A stretch of 20,152 nt of DNA from an uncultured Prevotella sp. (GTDB taxonomy: Bacteria; Bacteroidota; Bacteroidia; Bacteroidales; Bacteroidaceae). Position numbers and translations under genes: made by a program. Each line of letters starts with the position of its first letter. Within the stretch, counting starts at the first letter, position 1. The DNA is taken from the NCBI GenBank assembly GCA_900762125.1, contig CAAFFL010000026.1:1-20152 (forward strand). Reading direction: 5' to 3'. Under the pieces are notes generated by a model. It searched no databases. It saw only the letters and a program-made list of their open reading frames with translations, and was not told the origin of the DNA. Positions 1 through 8,098 of the stretch are shown one piece after another.

Positions 1-1
1 A

Positions 2-103
2 TCATTGACGGACAAAACACCGCTCAGAGAACTGTTCGATAAGACTTATTCCAATGATGTCAAAGAGCAATTTGGTCCCCTCATTCCGGGGCTATTTGAT
101 TAA
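2..103 (+). pseudogene. C-terminal end of an insertion-sequence transposase (cut by window edge)
   Basis: An open frame enters from the window edge and ends at the TAA at 101-103. Its 33 residues include LTDKTPLRELFDKT and end in PGLFD. This resembles the extreme C-terminus of Bacteroidetes IS4-type transposases, recalled rather than searched. The stretch after the stop, up to about 138, ends in GGGACACTAATG, which I take as the likely terminal inverted repeat. The rest of the element lies outside the window, so intact or partial status cannot be told. It points toward the truncated 3' end of the glycoside hydrolase gene, suggesting IS activity eroded that gene. Confidence 0.5.
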
Positions 104-175
104 TATTAAACTCGTCCCAATTTTAACGGGACACTAATGATCCTACGTAACAAAAGATTTTCCCTTCGTACCATT

Positions 176-1606
176 TCAAATATGTGTCGAACATGCTGGA
201 CAGAAGCCGGCGATGTAGACGTGTGAGGGGTCGAAGGCCGCGCCGTTGTCCTTCTTGGCATTGTGCAGGCTGATCGTCTTCACGGTGCTCGACCCGAAGT
301 CGACCTTGCATGGCGACGACCAATAGCTATTCTCGTCGAACAGGCGGAACGACGGGCCTGCCGTCGACGAGCTCTTCAGCTTCACCACAACATAATTGTA
401 CGCCGAGAGGTTCACGCCCGACGGATACTGCCACCCGCCGAAGCCATACTTGCCCGTAATCAGGGTGCCTGTGGCCTCATCGAAGGAGCCGTTGGTCCAG
501 ATGCTTGGGTTAAACGCCGAGGCGGTGAGCGGGAAGGTGGACACGGTGACGTGGAACTGAGTGGAGAGCGTGTTGCCAAAGAAGTCGGTATAGGCGATGG
601 TAATGTTGGCCTCGCCATCCTTCTTGGTCACGAGCCGGCCGTCGACAATGTCAGCCGCGCCAGGGTTTGACGAGGTGATGCTGCAGGTGCCGGTGATGTC
701 CAGCTTCAGTCCCGACTTCATCCGAGCAGTGACCCGGAGGGCACAGGCGTCGCCGGTGAGCAGCGTGGTGTCGCCCTTCTGCTCTATCTCCGCAACGGTA
801 AGATCGTCAGCGGTGTACGACTTCAGCACGTCCTCGCCATAGAAGCGCTCTTCGGTAAACGTGGGCTCGGTGCTAAACCAGTCGAAGTCGACATACCCGC
901 CAAGCTGCTTGGTGGCATAGTTGAAGAGGCCAAAGCGGTTGCCCACGAAGACCTTCAGCGTGTAGCGCATGGTCATCTCCTTGCCGATATGCGTCCATGT
1001 GGCGTTGTCGTAAGAGTAATAGAAGTTGACCTTGTTGGTGCCCATGTTGGCAATGGCGCGCAGATAGACCTTATCGGCCGTCAGCTCCTCGCCGATGATC
1101 TCCTCGGCAGCCACATTGGTGCCGCCCTGCTCGTAGAGGAAGCGATACTGCACGAAATGCTTCTTGCCATCCGCCTGCTTCACGCCTACATAGCCGTATG
1201 GGTCCTGGAAGACGCAGAGGCCCGCCACGTCGCCGTCGGTCATGCCATGTGTGTCGAGGGCAATGGTGCCATAGGAGTCGGGATAAGCATTGGCAGCAGT
1301 AGAGGCACGGTTGTAGCTGAAGATACGCTGGGTGAGCGTGCCCTGTGCCTGCGAGAGCTCACTGGCTACGCTTGCCGTGTGGAGGCGCAGCGAGCCGGGG
1401 CTCTCCATGAGCGACCAGGCGGCCTCCTTCGGGTTGTGGTTCCAGTTCCACTGCTTGCCGAGCACGGGGTCGGTAAACGTGTCGGTAGTGGGCAGCGTCT
1501 TCACTGCGCCGTCCTTCGCGCTGAGCGCGCCCACCTTTGGCTTCTTGTAGCCCTTGGTGCGGTAGGCGGAGACAGCACTGACGTCGGTGCCGCTGATGCC
1601 GAGCAC
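176..1606 (-). pseudogene. C-terminal part of GH5-GH43 glycoside hydrolase, separated by an in-frame TGA
   Basis: This continues the frame of the upstream GH5-GH43 gene after a single TGA at 1607-1609; the first residues after the stop are PVLG. Residues about 35-240 form the concanavalin-like beta-sandwich that follows GH43 catalytic domains (begins near DTFTDP, with QWNWNHNP). Residues about 285-355 resemble a bacterial Ig-like domain (TGDACALRV...VTVSTFPL). The last about 110 residues resemble a carbohydrate-binding module, stopping abruptly after HVYIAGF with an odd tail CPACSTHI where such modules normally continue. The piece has no start signal of its own; ATG at 1606 is only the first Met. 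I read it as the 3' half of one broken gene, with its extreme C-terminus also lost, perhaps through the neighbouring IS. Confidence 0.75.
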
Positions 1607-1609
1607 CGG

Positions 1610-3649
1610 TCAGCCGTTAGTCCACTTCACGGGCTCCAGGTAAGGCACGCGGCCCACGGTGCCGGCATCCTTGAAGAGGATGGTCCACCACTCGCCCTGC
1701 TGCGTCTCCACAAGGCCACCCTGATGGATGTGCTGCTTCTCGAAGATGCGGCCGCTGTGCTCCTCGTAGGGCCCCATAGGGTTGGTGGCGCGGAAGATGG
1801 TCTGCGAGCCCTCCGTGCCGCCATAGGTGGCATAGATGTAATAGTAGTCGCCGATGTGGTACATGTGTGAGCCCTCACAGCCATTGCCCACGCTGATGAC
1901 CTTCTGCCTCTCTATCTCGCGAAACGTCGACGGGTCGAGCTTCGCCACGCTGATGTCGCCGATGCCCGATGCCACATAGAGGTATCCGTCGCCCTTCTTC
2001 GTGCCGTCAGCGGCCAGGCCGTGCAGGTGGTCGCGGTTATCGTCGAAGCAGAAGCCGGCATCATAGTAGAAGCCGTCGAGCTTCGTCATCGTCCAGTCGC
2101 CCTCGGGGTCGGTGGCGGAGAGCATCCAGTCGCCGCCATCAGCATATCCCTCAGAGGCAAAGGCTATGAAGTTGAGCCAGAACTTCCCGTCGTGATATTG
2201 CAGCGAGGGCGTCCACTGTCCGCCAGCATAGTGGTTGAGCCCATTCTTCAGGTTATAGGGGTCGTTGTCGGCAATCTGCTGCAGCGGGTTGGCACAGTAC
2301 TCCCAGTTGACGAGGTCCTTCGACTTGAGGATGGTCGCTCCGGGAAACATGTGCATGGTGGTGGAGCAGAGATAATAGGTGCCGTCGACGAGGATGATGT
2401 CCGGGTCGGGGAAGTCGGCATTGATCAGCGGGTTGATGTACGTGCCGAAGCCCGTGTCGGCAGTGTAGCTCTTTGTCGTCACCGGGCGCGGATAGTCGAC
2501 CTTCGCATAGTCCCGGTACCACTCCATGCACGCTGCGCCACACGCCTCCATGGGGTCGATGCCGTTGGCCCTGAGTGAGTCGGCAAAGGCCGCCACCACC
2601 TTGCCCGTCTTCAGGTAGGTGTCGATGTCGATGAGGTTGCCGGTGCCGGAGAGCGTCATGGAGATGTTGCCATAGTGGTCGAGCACGGCCTTGTACGCCT
2701 TGCCCCACTTCGAGGTGGTGCCCGTCGACCAGGTGCCATAGTTGCCCACCACCCATTCGCCGTGCTCGTTGTAGTGGCCGGTGCTCGCCTTCTCCGGGCT
2801 CCAGTCGACCTCAGTGATGACGATGGGGTTGGTGGCTACCACGGGCACCGATGCGCCAAACTGCTTGATGGCGTTCTGCTCGTCGCAGCTGGCGTCGCTG
2901 GTGCCGTACCAGCCTGTATAGTCGTGTACGGCATAGCCCATGTTGTCGTCGTGGCAGGGATTGGCTACATAAGCCTTATAGTTCGACTGCCACCCTGTGC
3001 CGGGCACCCAGATGATGCCCGTGAAGCCATTGGCACGGATCTTGTCGATGATGGGCTGGAAGAAATCACGCAGCGCCGTAGGGCTCTCCTGACCGTCGGT
3101 GCCGAGCAGCGTCACGGGCTCATTGCCGAGCTCGATGGACAGTTGGCCACTGTACTTGCGCACAGAGTCGTTCTGCGTGACGATGTCCCACACCTTCAGC
3201 AGATACTGGTTATAGTCGTCGCCCACCTGCACCTTTTTGGGGAAGACGCCCGGCGGCCGCATGATGACGTACATGCCATGCTTCATCGCCTTCTTTGCCA
3301 AAGGGAAATAGAGCGACCTCATGAACGACTTCAGACGCGACTCCGAAAACTGACTGATGTTCGCCTCGCCCGTCTCGGTGCCGGTTTTGGTCTTCGACGG
3401 GTCGTTGGTCCAGCAAGGATCGAGATGCAGGCGGAAGAGGTTGCACCAGGCGCCCTGCGTGGTATCCGTCAAAGCTGTAAACAATTTCTCAAAGTAGTTG
3501 AGACAAGCTCCGACCGTCGACGAGCTCGCCGTGGAGCCCCATCGCCAGGAGTTGAAGTACGGGTTCGGGGTGTCCATCACGCCGTGGAGCACCACCTTGT
3601 TGCCGTAGGGGTCTTTGAGCTGGTTGCCGTCGACGTGCAGTGGCGGCAT
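1610..3649 (-). CDS. GH5-GH43 two-domain glycoside hydrolase, N- and C-terminally incomplete
   Basis: Residues about 5-385 are a GH5 (beta/alpha)8 domain: substrate-loop LHGVMDTPNP, acid/base Glu177 in ELGNEPV, AVHDYTGW, and nucleophile Glu280 in VITEVDW. Residues about 403-679 are the start of a GH43 five-blade propeller: catalytic-base motif DFPDPD (Asp415), and general-acid Glu592 in GCEGSHMYHIG. Both families act on hemicellulose, so xylan or arabinoxylan is the likely substrate (inference). Family members are normally exported, but here the Met at 3649 is preceded in frame by a stop five codons upstream, leaving no signal peptide. The frame ends at TGA after EPVKWTNG, where the family usually has a Trp (DGWPVLG-type). 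Both points suggest a decaying gene whose catalytic residues are still intact. Confidence 0.8.
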   Translation of the reverse strand: MPPLHVDGNQLKDPYGNKVVLHGVMDTPNPYFNSWRWGSTASSSTVGACLNYFEKLFTALTDTTQGAWCNLFRLHLDPCWTNDPSKTKTGTETGEANISQFSESRLKSFMRSLYFPLAKKAMKHGMYVIMRPPGVFPKKVQVGDDYNQYLLKVWDIVTQNDSVRKYSGQLSIELGNEPVTLLGTDGQESPTALRDFFQPIIDKIRANGFTGIIWVPGTGWQSNYKAYVANPCHDDNMGYAVHDYTGWYGTSDASCDEQNAIKQFGASVPVVATNPIVITEVDWSPEKASTGHYNEHGEWVVGNYGTWSTGTTSKWGKAYKAVLDHYGNISMTLSGTGNLIDIDTYLKTGKVVAAFADSLRANGIDPMEACGAACMEWYRDYAKVDYPRPVTTKSYTADTGFGTYINPLINADFPDPDIILVDGTYYLCSTTMHMFPGATILKSKDLVNWEYCANPLQQIADNDPYNLKNGLNHYAGGQWTPSLQYHDGKFWLNFIAFASEGYADGGDWMLSATDPEGDWTMTKLDGFYYDAGFCFDDNRDHLHGLAADGTKKGDGYLYVASGIGDISVAKLDPSTFREIERQKVISVGNGCEGSHMYHIGDYYYIYATYGGTEGSQTIFRATNPMGPYEEHSGRIFEKQHIHQGGLVETQQGEWWTILFKDAGTVGRVPYLEPVKWTNG

Positions 3650-4058
3650 ATTGCCGAACTTTCATCAAATATATTTTTATCATCGTAGCAAATATCATTG
3701 CTGGAATTATACTAACTGACGTTAACCGCTGACCCTATATCGGCTTTCGGAGTGCCAAAAAAGCAGGTTTAGACTATCACCCCCGAATGGGTATTAAGCC
3801 AGGCAAGATGTACTTATATACGCCCGCCCTTCTGGCGTTGGGATATTTGCATCAAATATATTTGCGTAAAATATATTTGGAGCAAATCTACAGTTATACA
3901 ATTCTACAGCGATACGAAGATAAGATTCTACGATGATAAGATTCTACGATGATAAGATTCTACGATGATAAGATTCTACGATGATAAGATTCTACGATGA
4001 TAAGATTCTACGATGATAAGATTCTACGGTGATAAGTTTGTAAGATGATAAAAGATAA
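3650..4058. other. Non-coding spacer with AT-rich palindromes and the tandem array
   Basis: I see no convincing gene here. The part next to the hydrolase gene has TATATTTG on the minus strand at 3666-3673, a possible -7 element, but the nearest TTTG is only 15 bp upstream, so the match is poor. CAAATATATTTG at 3853-3864 is a perfect 12-bp palindrome, and a second plus-strand TATATTTG lies at 3872-3879. The rest is the 16-bp repeat array described separately. Confidence 0.5.
3919..4046. repeat. 16-bp tandem repeat array, about 7 copies plus a degenerate eighth
   Basis: The unit GATAAGATTCTACGAT is repeated head to tail without spacers. Copies 1-6 (3919-4014) are identical, copy 7 (4015-4030) has one change (CGGT for CGAT), and the eighth (4031-4046) is degenerate. 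Fragments before (ATTCTACAGCGATACGA) and after (GATAAAAGATAAAAG) look like older decayed units. The unit length is not a multiple of three, so it is not coding. The identical core with degenerate edges is typical of an expanding minisatellite. It sits just downstream of the HTH gene's terminator. Confidence 0.9.
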
Positions 4059-4092
4059 AAGGGTAAGAAGCTACGCTGAGCTCCTTACCCTT
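4045..4092 (-). terminator. Intrinsic terminator of the HTH gene
   Basis: AAGGGTAAG at 4059-4067 pairs perfectly with CTTACCCTT at 4084-4092. Inside it AGCT (4069-4072) pairs with AGCT (4079-4082) around a 6-nt loop. Read on the minus strand, the hairpin follows the stop at 4113 by about 20 bp and runs into TTTTATCTTTTATC, a U-rich tract. Confidence 0.75.
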
Positions 4093-4112
4093 GGATAAGG
4101 CTGGGTGATTCC

Positions 4113-4421
4113 CTAACGGCTGTACTTTGCCAACTTACCGGATGCGATCAGGTCATCTACCTCCTTCCGAAGATACAGGTTGCGGCGGCGAACCTTGTGC
4201 TTCTCAATGACGCCATTTTTCTCCATGCGCCACAGTGTGGTGTAGGAGACGTGCGCCAATCGGCAAACCTCGTCGCGGTCGTAGTACTGCTCTTTTCCCT
4301 TCTGAGAGGGCTGAGGCTTAACATTGGCCGTAAGATCATGCGTCCCGAAGTACTCATCCAGCAATTCTCGCAGCATTGCCTTCAATGCCTCGGGAGTCGT
4401 AAGAACAATGGGACTTTCCAT
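4113..4421 (-). CDS. Small helix-turn-helix DNA-binding protein (MerR/excisionase-like HTH_17)
   Basis: The product has 102 residues. The N-terminal third (VLTTPEALKAMLRELLDEYF) is a predicted helix seen in many Bacteroidetes proteins of this kind. Residues about 46-95 are a winged helix-turn-helix: YYDRDEVCRLAHVSYTTLWR followed by MEKNGVIEKHKVRRRNLY and a final helix containing LRKEVDDLI. Such proteins act as excisionases or local regulators of integrated elements. The nearby recombinase fragment at 5563-6022 fits an element remnant. The gene stands alone with its own terminator, and its target is unknown. Confidence 0.8.
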   Translation of the reverse strand: MESPIVLTTPEALKAMLRELLDEYFGTHDLTANVKPQPSQKGKEQYYDRDEVCRLAHVSYTTLWRMEKNGVIEKHKVRRRNLYLRKEVDDLIASGKLAKYSR

Positions 4422-4453
4422 CTTCTTTTGCTTTTACGTTCAACTTAGCGTTC

Positions 4454-4524
4454 CAAATGAAGATAGAACTCAAGGTGCAAATGAAGATGACAAATTAAGA
4501 TGTTGAGTTCTTTGCAAATGAAGA
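4454..4524. repeat. Three short direct repeats CAAATGAAGA upstream of the HTH gene
   Basis: CAAATGAAGA occurs at 4454-4463, 4478-4487 and 4515-4524, at spacings of 24 and 37 bp, in the 250-bp non-coding stretch upstream of the HTH start. They could be operators for that gene's product or chance AT-rich similarity. Confidence 0.4.
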
Positions 4525-4672
4525 GACGCCATGAACTCTGTGTGAGTCCTCTGACATCTCAAATATTGCCCGCTAAATTACACTGAAATCTCAACATCGC
4601 CAAATGATTTCAAACTTTTCTTCCAAGTTTAGCATCTTTTAATCAACGACGTCAATCTTATACTGCCTGTCG

Positions 4673-5446
4673 TCATAGGAATGGAACCATATACGCCGAT
4701 ACCATCTGCACTTCTTCGTCATGAGAGTAGTCCTTCGTGTAAACCAGGTACCGCCATCTGATCCGATCTGAATATTGCTGGCAAAAGGCATCCAACGAAG
4801 CATGAGCCTTATAGCCAGAGCTCTTCACTTCTATGGGGCAAACTTTGTTCTCTCTTGAAATCAAGAAATCAATCTCATAATTATGTTTGCTGTCTTTGGG
4901 CCAAGTGTGATAGAATAGCTTATTGCCGGCAACCACTAGCATCTGCGCAATCAGATTCTCATAGACATACCCAAGGTTTGCGGAGAGCTTGTCACTGAGC
5001 AGCTTTTGATAGATAACGTTCTCCGTAAAGTCCTTATCCCAGAAGGCGAGCGTAACGAAGAGCCCCGTGTCCGCAAGGAAGAGTTTGTACACTTCCTCGT
5101 TCTTCGTCAGTCCCATGCCAACATTAGGGTCATCACATTGATAGGCGAAGTTGACCGTTTTGCTGTCTTCCAGATCGACCAATAGATCAGTCATCTTGTT
5201 ATCGCTTACCCTACCAACCACAGATGTAGTCTGATACCGGGTAACGTTACGGTTCAGCATATCTGGGATTGACCGGAACATCTTCGTGATTCGGCCAGAA
5301 GCGTCTATCTTTCTGAAGTCATCTTCGTAGAGACTAATGATGCTCCGCTTGATGACATCCACCTTCTGGAAGTCGTTCGTCTCGATATATTCATTGACGG
5401 CCTGTGGCATTCCGCCGACAAGCATGTAGAGGCGTAGGTCACGCAT
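4673..5446 (-). pseudogene. C-terminal (DUF4143) remnant of an AAA-type ATP-binding protein
   Basis: The start is typical of the middle of this family (LRLYMLVGGMPQAVNEYIET), followed by the DUF4143 region and a PD-(D/E)XK-nuclease-like end (HNYEIDFLIS...CPIEVKSSG, with the D and ExK pattern). Family proteins are about 380-480 residues and begin with a P-loop ATPase domain, which is absent here. Homology-like sequence continues upstream of the first Met, without a stop, back to about 5540 (frame reads LLRQYWDSKHALGAAHR), then is lost where the recombinase fragment begins. So a deletion joined two genes, and this is a remnant. Intact family members are abundant Bacteroidetes accessory genes of unclear function. 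Confidence 0.75.
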
Positions 5447-5562
5447 AGCTGTGCGGTGGGCAGCGCCTAATGCATGTTTGCTATCCCAGTACTGGCGGAG
5501 AAGGGGTATGGTGCTGGTATCACCAAATGTTTTGGCACAAAAATTGTCGATACCCCAAAATG

Positions 5563-6022
5563 TTATTTTTCTGAATCTGCGTTTACCCGGGAATTGGACA
5601 ACTTGCGCTTTGCCCTGAGCTTTGCCGCGATCTTGTCGGCCTGCTCCGAACGGCTCACCTTGATGTACTCCTCGAAGACGGACTCGGACTGATGACCGCT
5701 GATGCTCATCATCTCACGCGTGTCGAGCACACCTTCTTTATAGAGGTTGGTCACGCCACTGCGGCGGGCGGTGTGACTGGTGATCATCTCGTATTTGCAG
5801 CGGAGGACATGGCCCATGGCATCACGCTCGTTAAGAATAGGAACCTCCACCTGTGTGCCGGTCTTCAGAGATGGTCTTCTCCTTCCATACCCGCAATAAT
5901 TTGCCCTCATCGAAGAGCATGTCGATAGCCTCCGAGATCGCCTGGCACTGGTCGTGCACCTTCTTCCCTTCCGGAGTCGTCTCATACTTACTCCGCGAGT
6001 AAGCGCTTTTCTTATGCCAATA
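5563..6022 (-). pseudogene. Tyrosine recombinase (integrase) C-terminal fragment with a frameshift
   Basis: The last about 100 residues carry the catalytic end of a tyrosine recombinase: HTARRSG (HxxR), ISGHQS (second His) and the nucleophile Tyr in FEEYIKVS. Before about 5870 the matching sequence lies in another frame (KYETTPEGKKVHDQC... to VWKEKTIS), and the sense frame then resumes as SLKTGTQVEVPILNERDAM. One indel near 5866-5875 therefore breaks it. Upstream of 6022 the frame meets a TGA and the first catalytic Arg and core-binding domain are missing. The gene is dead, a scar of an integrated element. Confidence 0.75.
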
Positions 6023-6043
6023 TCACCCGAATTTTGTGATAGT

Positions 6044-6928
6044 TCATTTTCTGAAGATAAGTAGATTCCATGGCTTCTCTTTCCAATTGGGCGTGCCATG
6101 GGTGTCGCCTGCTGGGTCACGGTAGAAAGTATCTTCATTGGAGCCTCCTGTGAGGTAGATGGCGTCGATGAAACCATAATCAGCCAGCGCTTCGGCAAAG
6201 TCGTAGAGGCTCTCCTTATGGATGGTCTCTACAAAGTAATAGTCGCTTTTGCCCTTCATGCGTGCGAGTGCTGCCCGGGTCACCTTACCTTTGAGCACAA
6301 ACTGTTTCACGCAGATCTGGCCGGCAGAGACAAGGGCGAACTGGCGGAACATCGAGCCGCCATGCTGCGCGACATAGTCCTTCACGCTATCCTCAGTGCT
6401 GATGCCCATCAGCCAACGGTCGCCGACGACGGCAACGAAGCCAGCCCGGCCACTGCCCGTGGCAATGTTCTTACCTTTATATATATAGTCGCCGAGGTGA
6501 CGGTACTGCTTGTTATCGTCGAAGTAATAGTCCCAGGCATGTACGGCAAGGCAGAGCGTGGAGTTGCTGTCTGCAGGCGCCTGAACGGCGAAGTCGGCTT
6601 TCAGGTTATGGAGCTGGTAGAGCTTGAACGGCACGTTGTTTATCGAGTCCACTGTCATCGTTACACCAGAAGCAGTCGTGTCTATAGATGCTTTGGACAG
6701 TTCAGCTATCATTTTCGCAGACGAACGGGAAACAGGATATTCGAAGCTCACCGCCCAGCGCAGGTGATAGGCAATCTGCTTCCCAAAATAAACGCCACCA
6801 GCCACGAGCACGAGCACGGCGATGGCGGCCGCAGCAATCCATGCCCACCGCTTGCGGCGGCGAGGGACAGAAGGCTTATAGTCCTCGCCTCCCAGGAACT
6901 GTATGTCGTTGTCGTCTATCTGCTTCAT
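6044..6928 (-). CDS. Single-pass membrane protein with phosphodiester-glycosidase-like C-terminus
   Basis: The product has 294 residues. Residues 1-27 are cytosolic and end in the basic run RRRKRW, residues 28-47 form one transmembrane helix, and the rest lies outside. The C-terminal half resembles the NAGPA-type phosphodiester glycosidase family: GFVAVVGDRWLMGIS, then about 234-265 ETIHKESLYDFAEALADYG followed by IDAIYLTGGSN, matching the family's helix and DGGGS-like ending in altered form (TGGSN). Activity is therefore uncertain. Its start overlaps the stop of the LytTR gene by 4 bp (ATGA), so the two are translationally coupled. By analogy with LytTR regulatory systems in streptococci, where a membrane protein restrains a co-transcribed LytTR factor, this may be the sensor or inhibitor partner (inference). 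Confidence 0.65.
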   Translation of the reverse strand: MKQIDDNDIQFLGGEDYKPSVPRRRKRWAWIAAAAIAVLVLVAGGVYFGKQIAYHLRWAVSFEYPVSRSSAKMIAELSKASIDTTASGVTMTVDSINNVPFKLYQLHNLKADFAVQAPADSNSTLCLAVHAWDYYFDDNKQYRHLGDYIYKGKNIATGSGRAGFVAVVGDRWLMGISTEDSVKDYVAQHGGSMFRQFALVSAGQICVKQFVLKGKVTRAALARMKGKSDYYFVETIHKESLYDFAEALADYGFIDAIYLTGGSNEDTFYRDPAGDTHGTPNWKEKPWNLLIFRK

Positions 6929-7296
6929 AACGTGATTTCTTTTATGCCTTTCGAGAGTTTTGTGAGTGCCTCGTGCGAAATGGTCTTAATGAGGATGGGT
7001 GCTGTAATGTCCTTGCGCCAGAGCGTCAGTTCATCCCGTTTCGTGTCAATGCGGGAGATGTAGCGGAGGTTGAGGATATACTGCCTGCCTGTCCGGACGA
7101 ATACCGACCGCTCGTTCTTCATCTGCTCGTCGATGAGTCGTGTCACCTCCAGGAGGTTCATCCATAGCTGCATCTCGCGCCCGTCAGAGAGCGTCATCAT
7201 GCAGTAGTTGCCGTCGGCATGGATACAGAGTATCTCCCCAGCTTCCAGGCGAAGTTGGTCCGTGGCACCGTTCTGTATGATGAGTAGCTTTTCCAT
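6925..7296 (-). CDS. LytTR-domain DNA-binding transcription factor without a receiver domain
   Basis: The product has 123 residues and is essentially a single LytTR domain: LRLEAGEILCIHADGNYCMM (first strands), DGREMQLWMNLLEVTRLI, VFVRTGRQYILNLRYISRI (the typical FvRvhrsylvNl.yI pattern) and a final strand with DELTLW. No phospho-receiver precedes it, so control by phosphorylation is unlikely; the coupled membrane protein downstream is the natural candidate partner. LytTR proteins bind paired about 9-bp direct repeats two helical turns apart. Exactly such repeats occur at four promoters in this window, so it is the prime candidate regulator (inference). Its own promoter lacks them. Its ATG lies only about 7 bp downstream of the -7 box, so the mRNA may be nearly leaderless. 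Confidence 0.9.
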   Translation of the reverse strand: MEKLLIIQNGATDQLRLEAGEILCIHADGNYCMMTLSDGREMQLWMNLLEVTRLIDEQMKNERSVFVRTGRQYILNLRYISRIDTKRDELTLWRKDITAPILIKTISHEALTKLSKGIKEITL

Positions 7297-7303
7297 TCAT
7301 TGG

Positions 7304-7335
7304 CAAAGATAAGTAATTATCCGCAACTTGCCAAC
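7304..7335 (-). promoter_or_regulatory. Predicted promoter of the LytTR operon
   Basis: On the minus strand TATCTTTG (7304-7311) matches TANNTTTG. After 20 bp comes GTTG (7332-7335), a near match to TTTG. No TTCATC direct repeat lies upstream, unlike the four other promoters here. The -7 box is 7 bp from the start codon. Confidence 0.65.
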
Positions 7336-7368
7336 CTTTCAATCAATTATCTGCTTTTCTGCCCCCAA

Positions 7369-7400
7369 ACTCCTAACTCCTAATTCCTAACTCCTAACTC
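7369..7400. repeat. Heptamer tandem repeat (ACTCCTA) next to the L,D-transpeptidase stop
   Basis: Four copies of ACTCCTA (7369-7396, the third being ATTCCTA) plus a partial copy run up to the stop codon at 7399-7401. Similar heptamer strings are common between Bacteroidetes genes; no function is visible. Confidence 0.8.
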
Positions 7401-8070
7401 AGCTATGTGCCCACAACAGGATTCGCTTGTGTTTGCCATGCAGGGAGTAATCTGTCATCAGTCGTAACAGACATGGTAGCTCAATAGTGAAGCAGCCATT
7501 GCTCTCAATGCCCAGCGGGATATACTTGCTCTGACCATGGAACCGTGTCACCTTCCCTGCCGTGTGGATGAGGATGCCACGGGCGCGTGCATTGAAGTTC
7601 GTCATGTCAAGGCCATCGAGCTTGATGGAGTTCTTGATGCTGTTGGAGCCGATGCCACAGAGCGCATAGAGTCCCACGCTGGAGCAGTTGCTGCCAGGCC
7701 TGTTGCTGAACACCGGCTTAGCTGCCGTGCTGCCACCGCCCTTGCCATGCATGCAGTAGCTGCTCATCAGCCGCTCGCCCGTGTTGAGATCGTAGAGGTA
7801 GAACCGCTTCTTGCCCGATGCCTTGCCAAAGTCGCACTCCAGGTAGTAGTCATCGTTGTAGCCAAAGCGCTTACAGAACCTGCGTACCGACTGCATGTCC
7901 TCGGGGTTCACCCGCTTGTGCCAGTAGAGCGTCGCTGCCGTGTTCCTTACTATCGTTGCCGTCTCAGGACTGCAATAGACCAGCCAGTAAAGTCCCCCTC
8001 CACAGATGGCCGCCAGCAGGACCATAACACCTAAGCAGCCCAATACTATTTTCTTCTTGCTTGCTTTCAT
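7399..8070 (-). CDS. Membrane-anchored murein L,D-transpeptidase (YkuD_2 family)
   Basis: The product has 223 residues. Residues 8-30 form a signal anchor after a basic start (MKASKKK). The catalytic part lies at about 86-223: YLYDLNTGERLMSSYCMHGKG, then His169 in ILIHTAG and the nucleophile Cys193 in ESNGCFTI, matching the H...SxGC signature of L,D-transpeptidases. The intervening RFHGQSKYIPLG matches the YkuD_2 subgroup. Such enzymes make 3-3 crosslinks or modify peptidoglycan peptides in the periplasm. The promoter upstream carries the LytTR-type direct repeat, so I expect stress-regulated wall remodelling (inference). The gene is monocistronic; downstream lie heptamer repeats and then the LytTR gene with its own promoter. 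Confidence 0.85.
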   Translation of the reverse strand: MKASKKKIVLGCLGVMVLLAAICGGGLYWLVYCSPETATIVRNTAATLYWHKRVNPEDMQSVRRFCKRFGYNDDYYLECDFGKASGKKRFYLYDLNTGERLMSSYCMHGKGGGSTAAKPVFSNRPGSNCSSVGLYALCGIGSNSIKNSIKLDGLDMTNFNARARGILIHTAGKVTRFHGQSKYIPLGIESNGCFTIELPCLLRLMTDYSLHGKHKRILLWAHS

Positions 8071-8098
8071 ACTGTCTTTGTTTTGTTGTTTACGGTTG

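Noticed and set aside
1607..1609. TGA recoded as an amino acid
   Set aside because: Several well-supported genes here end in TGA (JAB, E2-like, L,D-transpeptidase), so TGA is a normal stop; a point nonsense change is simpler.
989..1870. Long plus-strand open frame (293 codons)
   Set aside because: It is antisense to the GH5-GH43 gene; its residues are Ala/Val/Arg/Leu-rich with no domain, as expected for the reverse strand of a GC-rich gene. The same applies to plus-strand frames at 2021-2578 and 2675-3688.
3666..3692. Promoter for the hydrolase gene
   Set aside because: TATATTTG is present on the minus strand but the nearest TTTG is only 15 bp away rather than 19-21, and AT-rich chance matches are common here.
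3919..4046. CRISPR array
   Set aside because: The 16-bp units are contiguous with no spacers, and there are no cas genes.
6098..7063. 321-codon plus-strand frame
   Set aside because: It runs antisense to two well-supported minus-strand genes (membrane protein and LytTR) and shows no family features.
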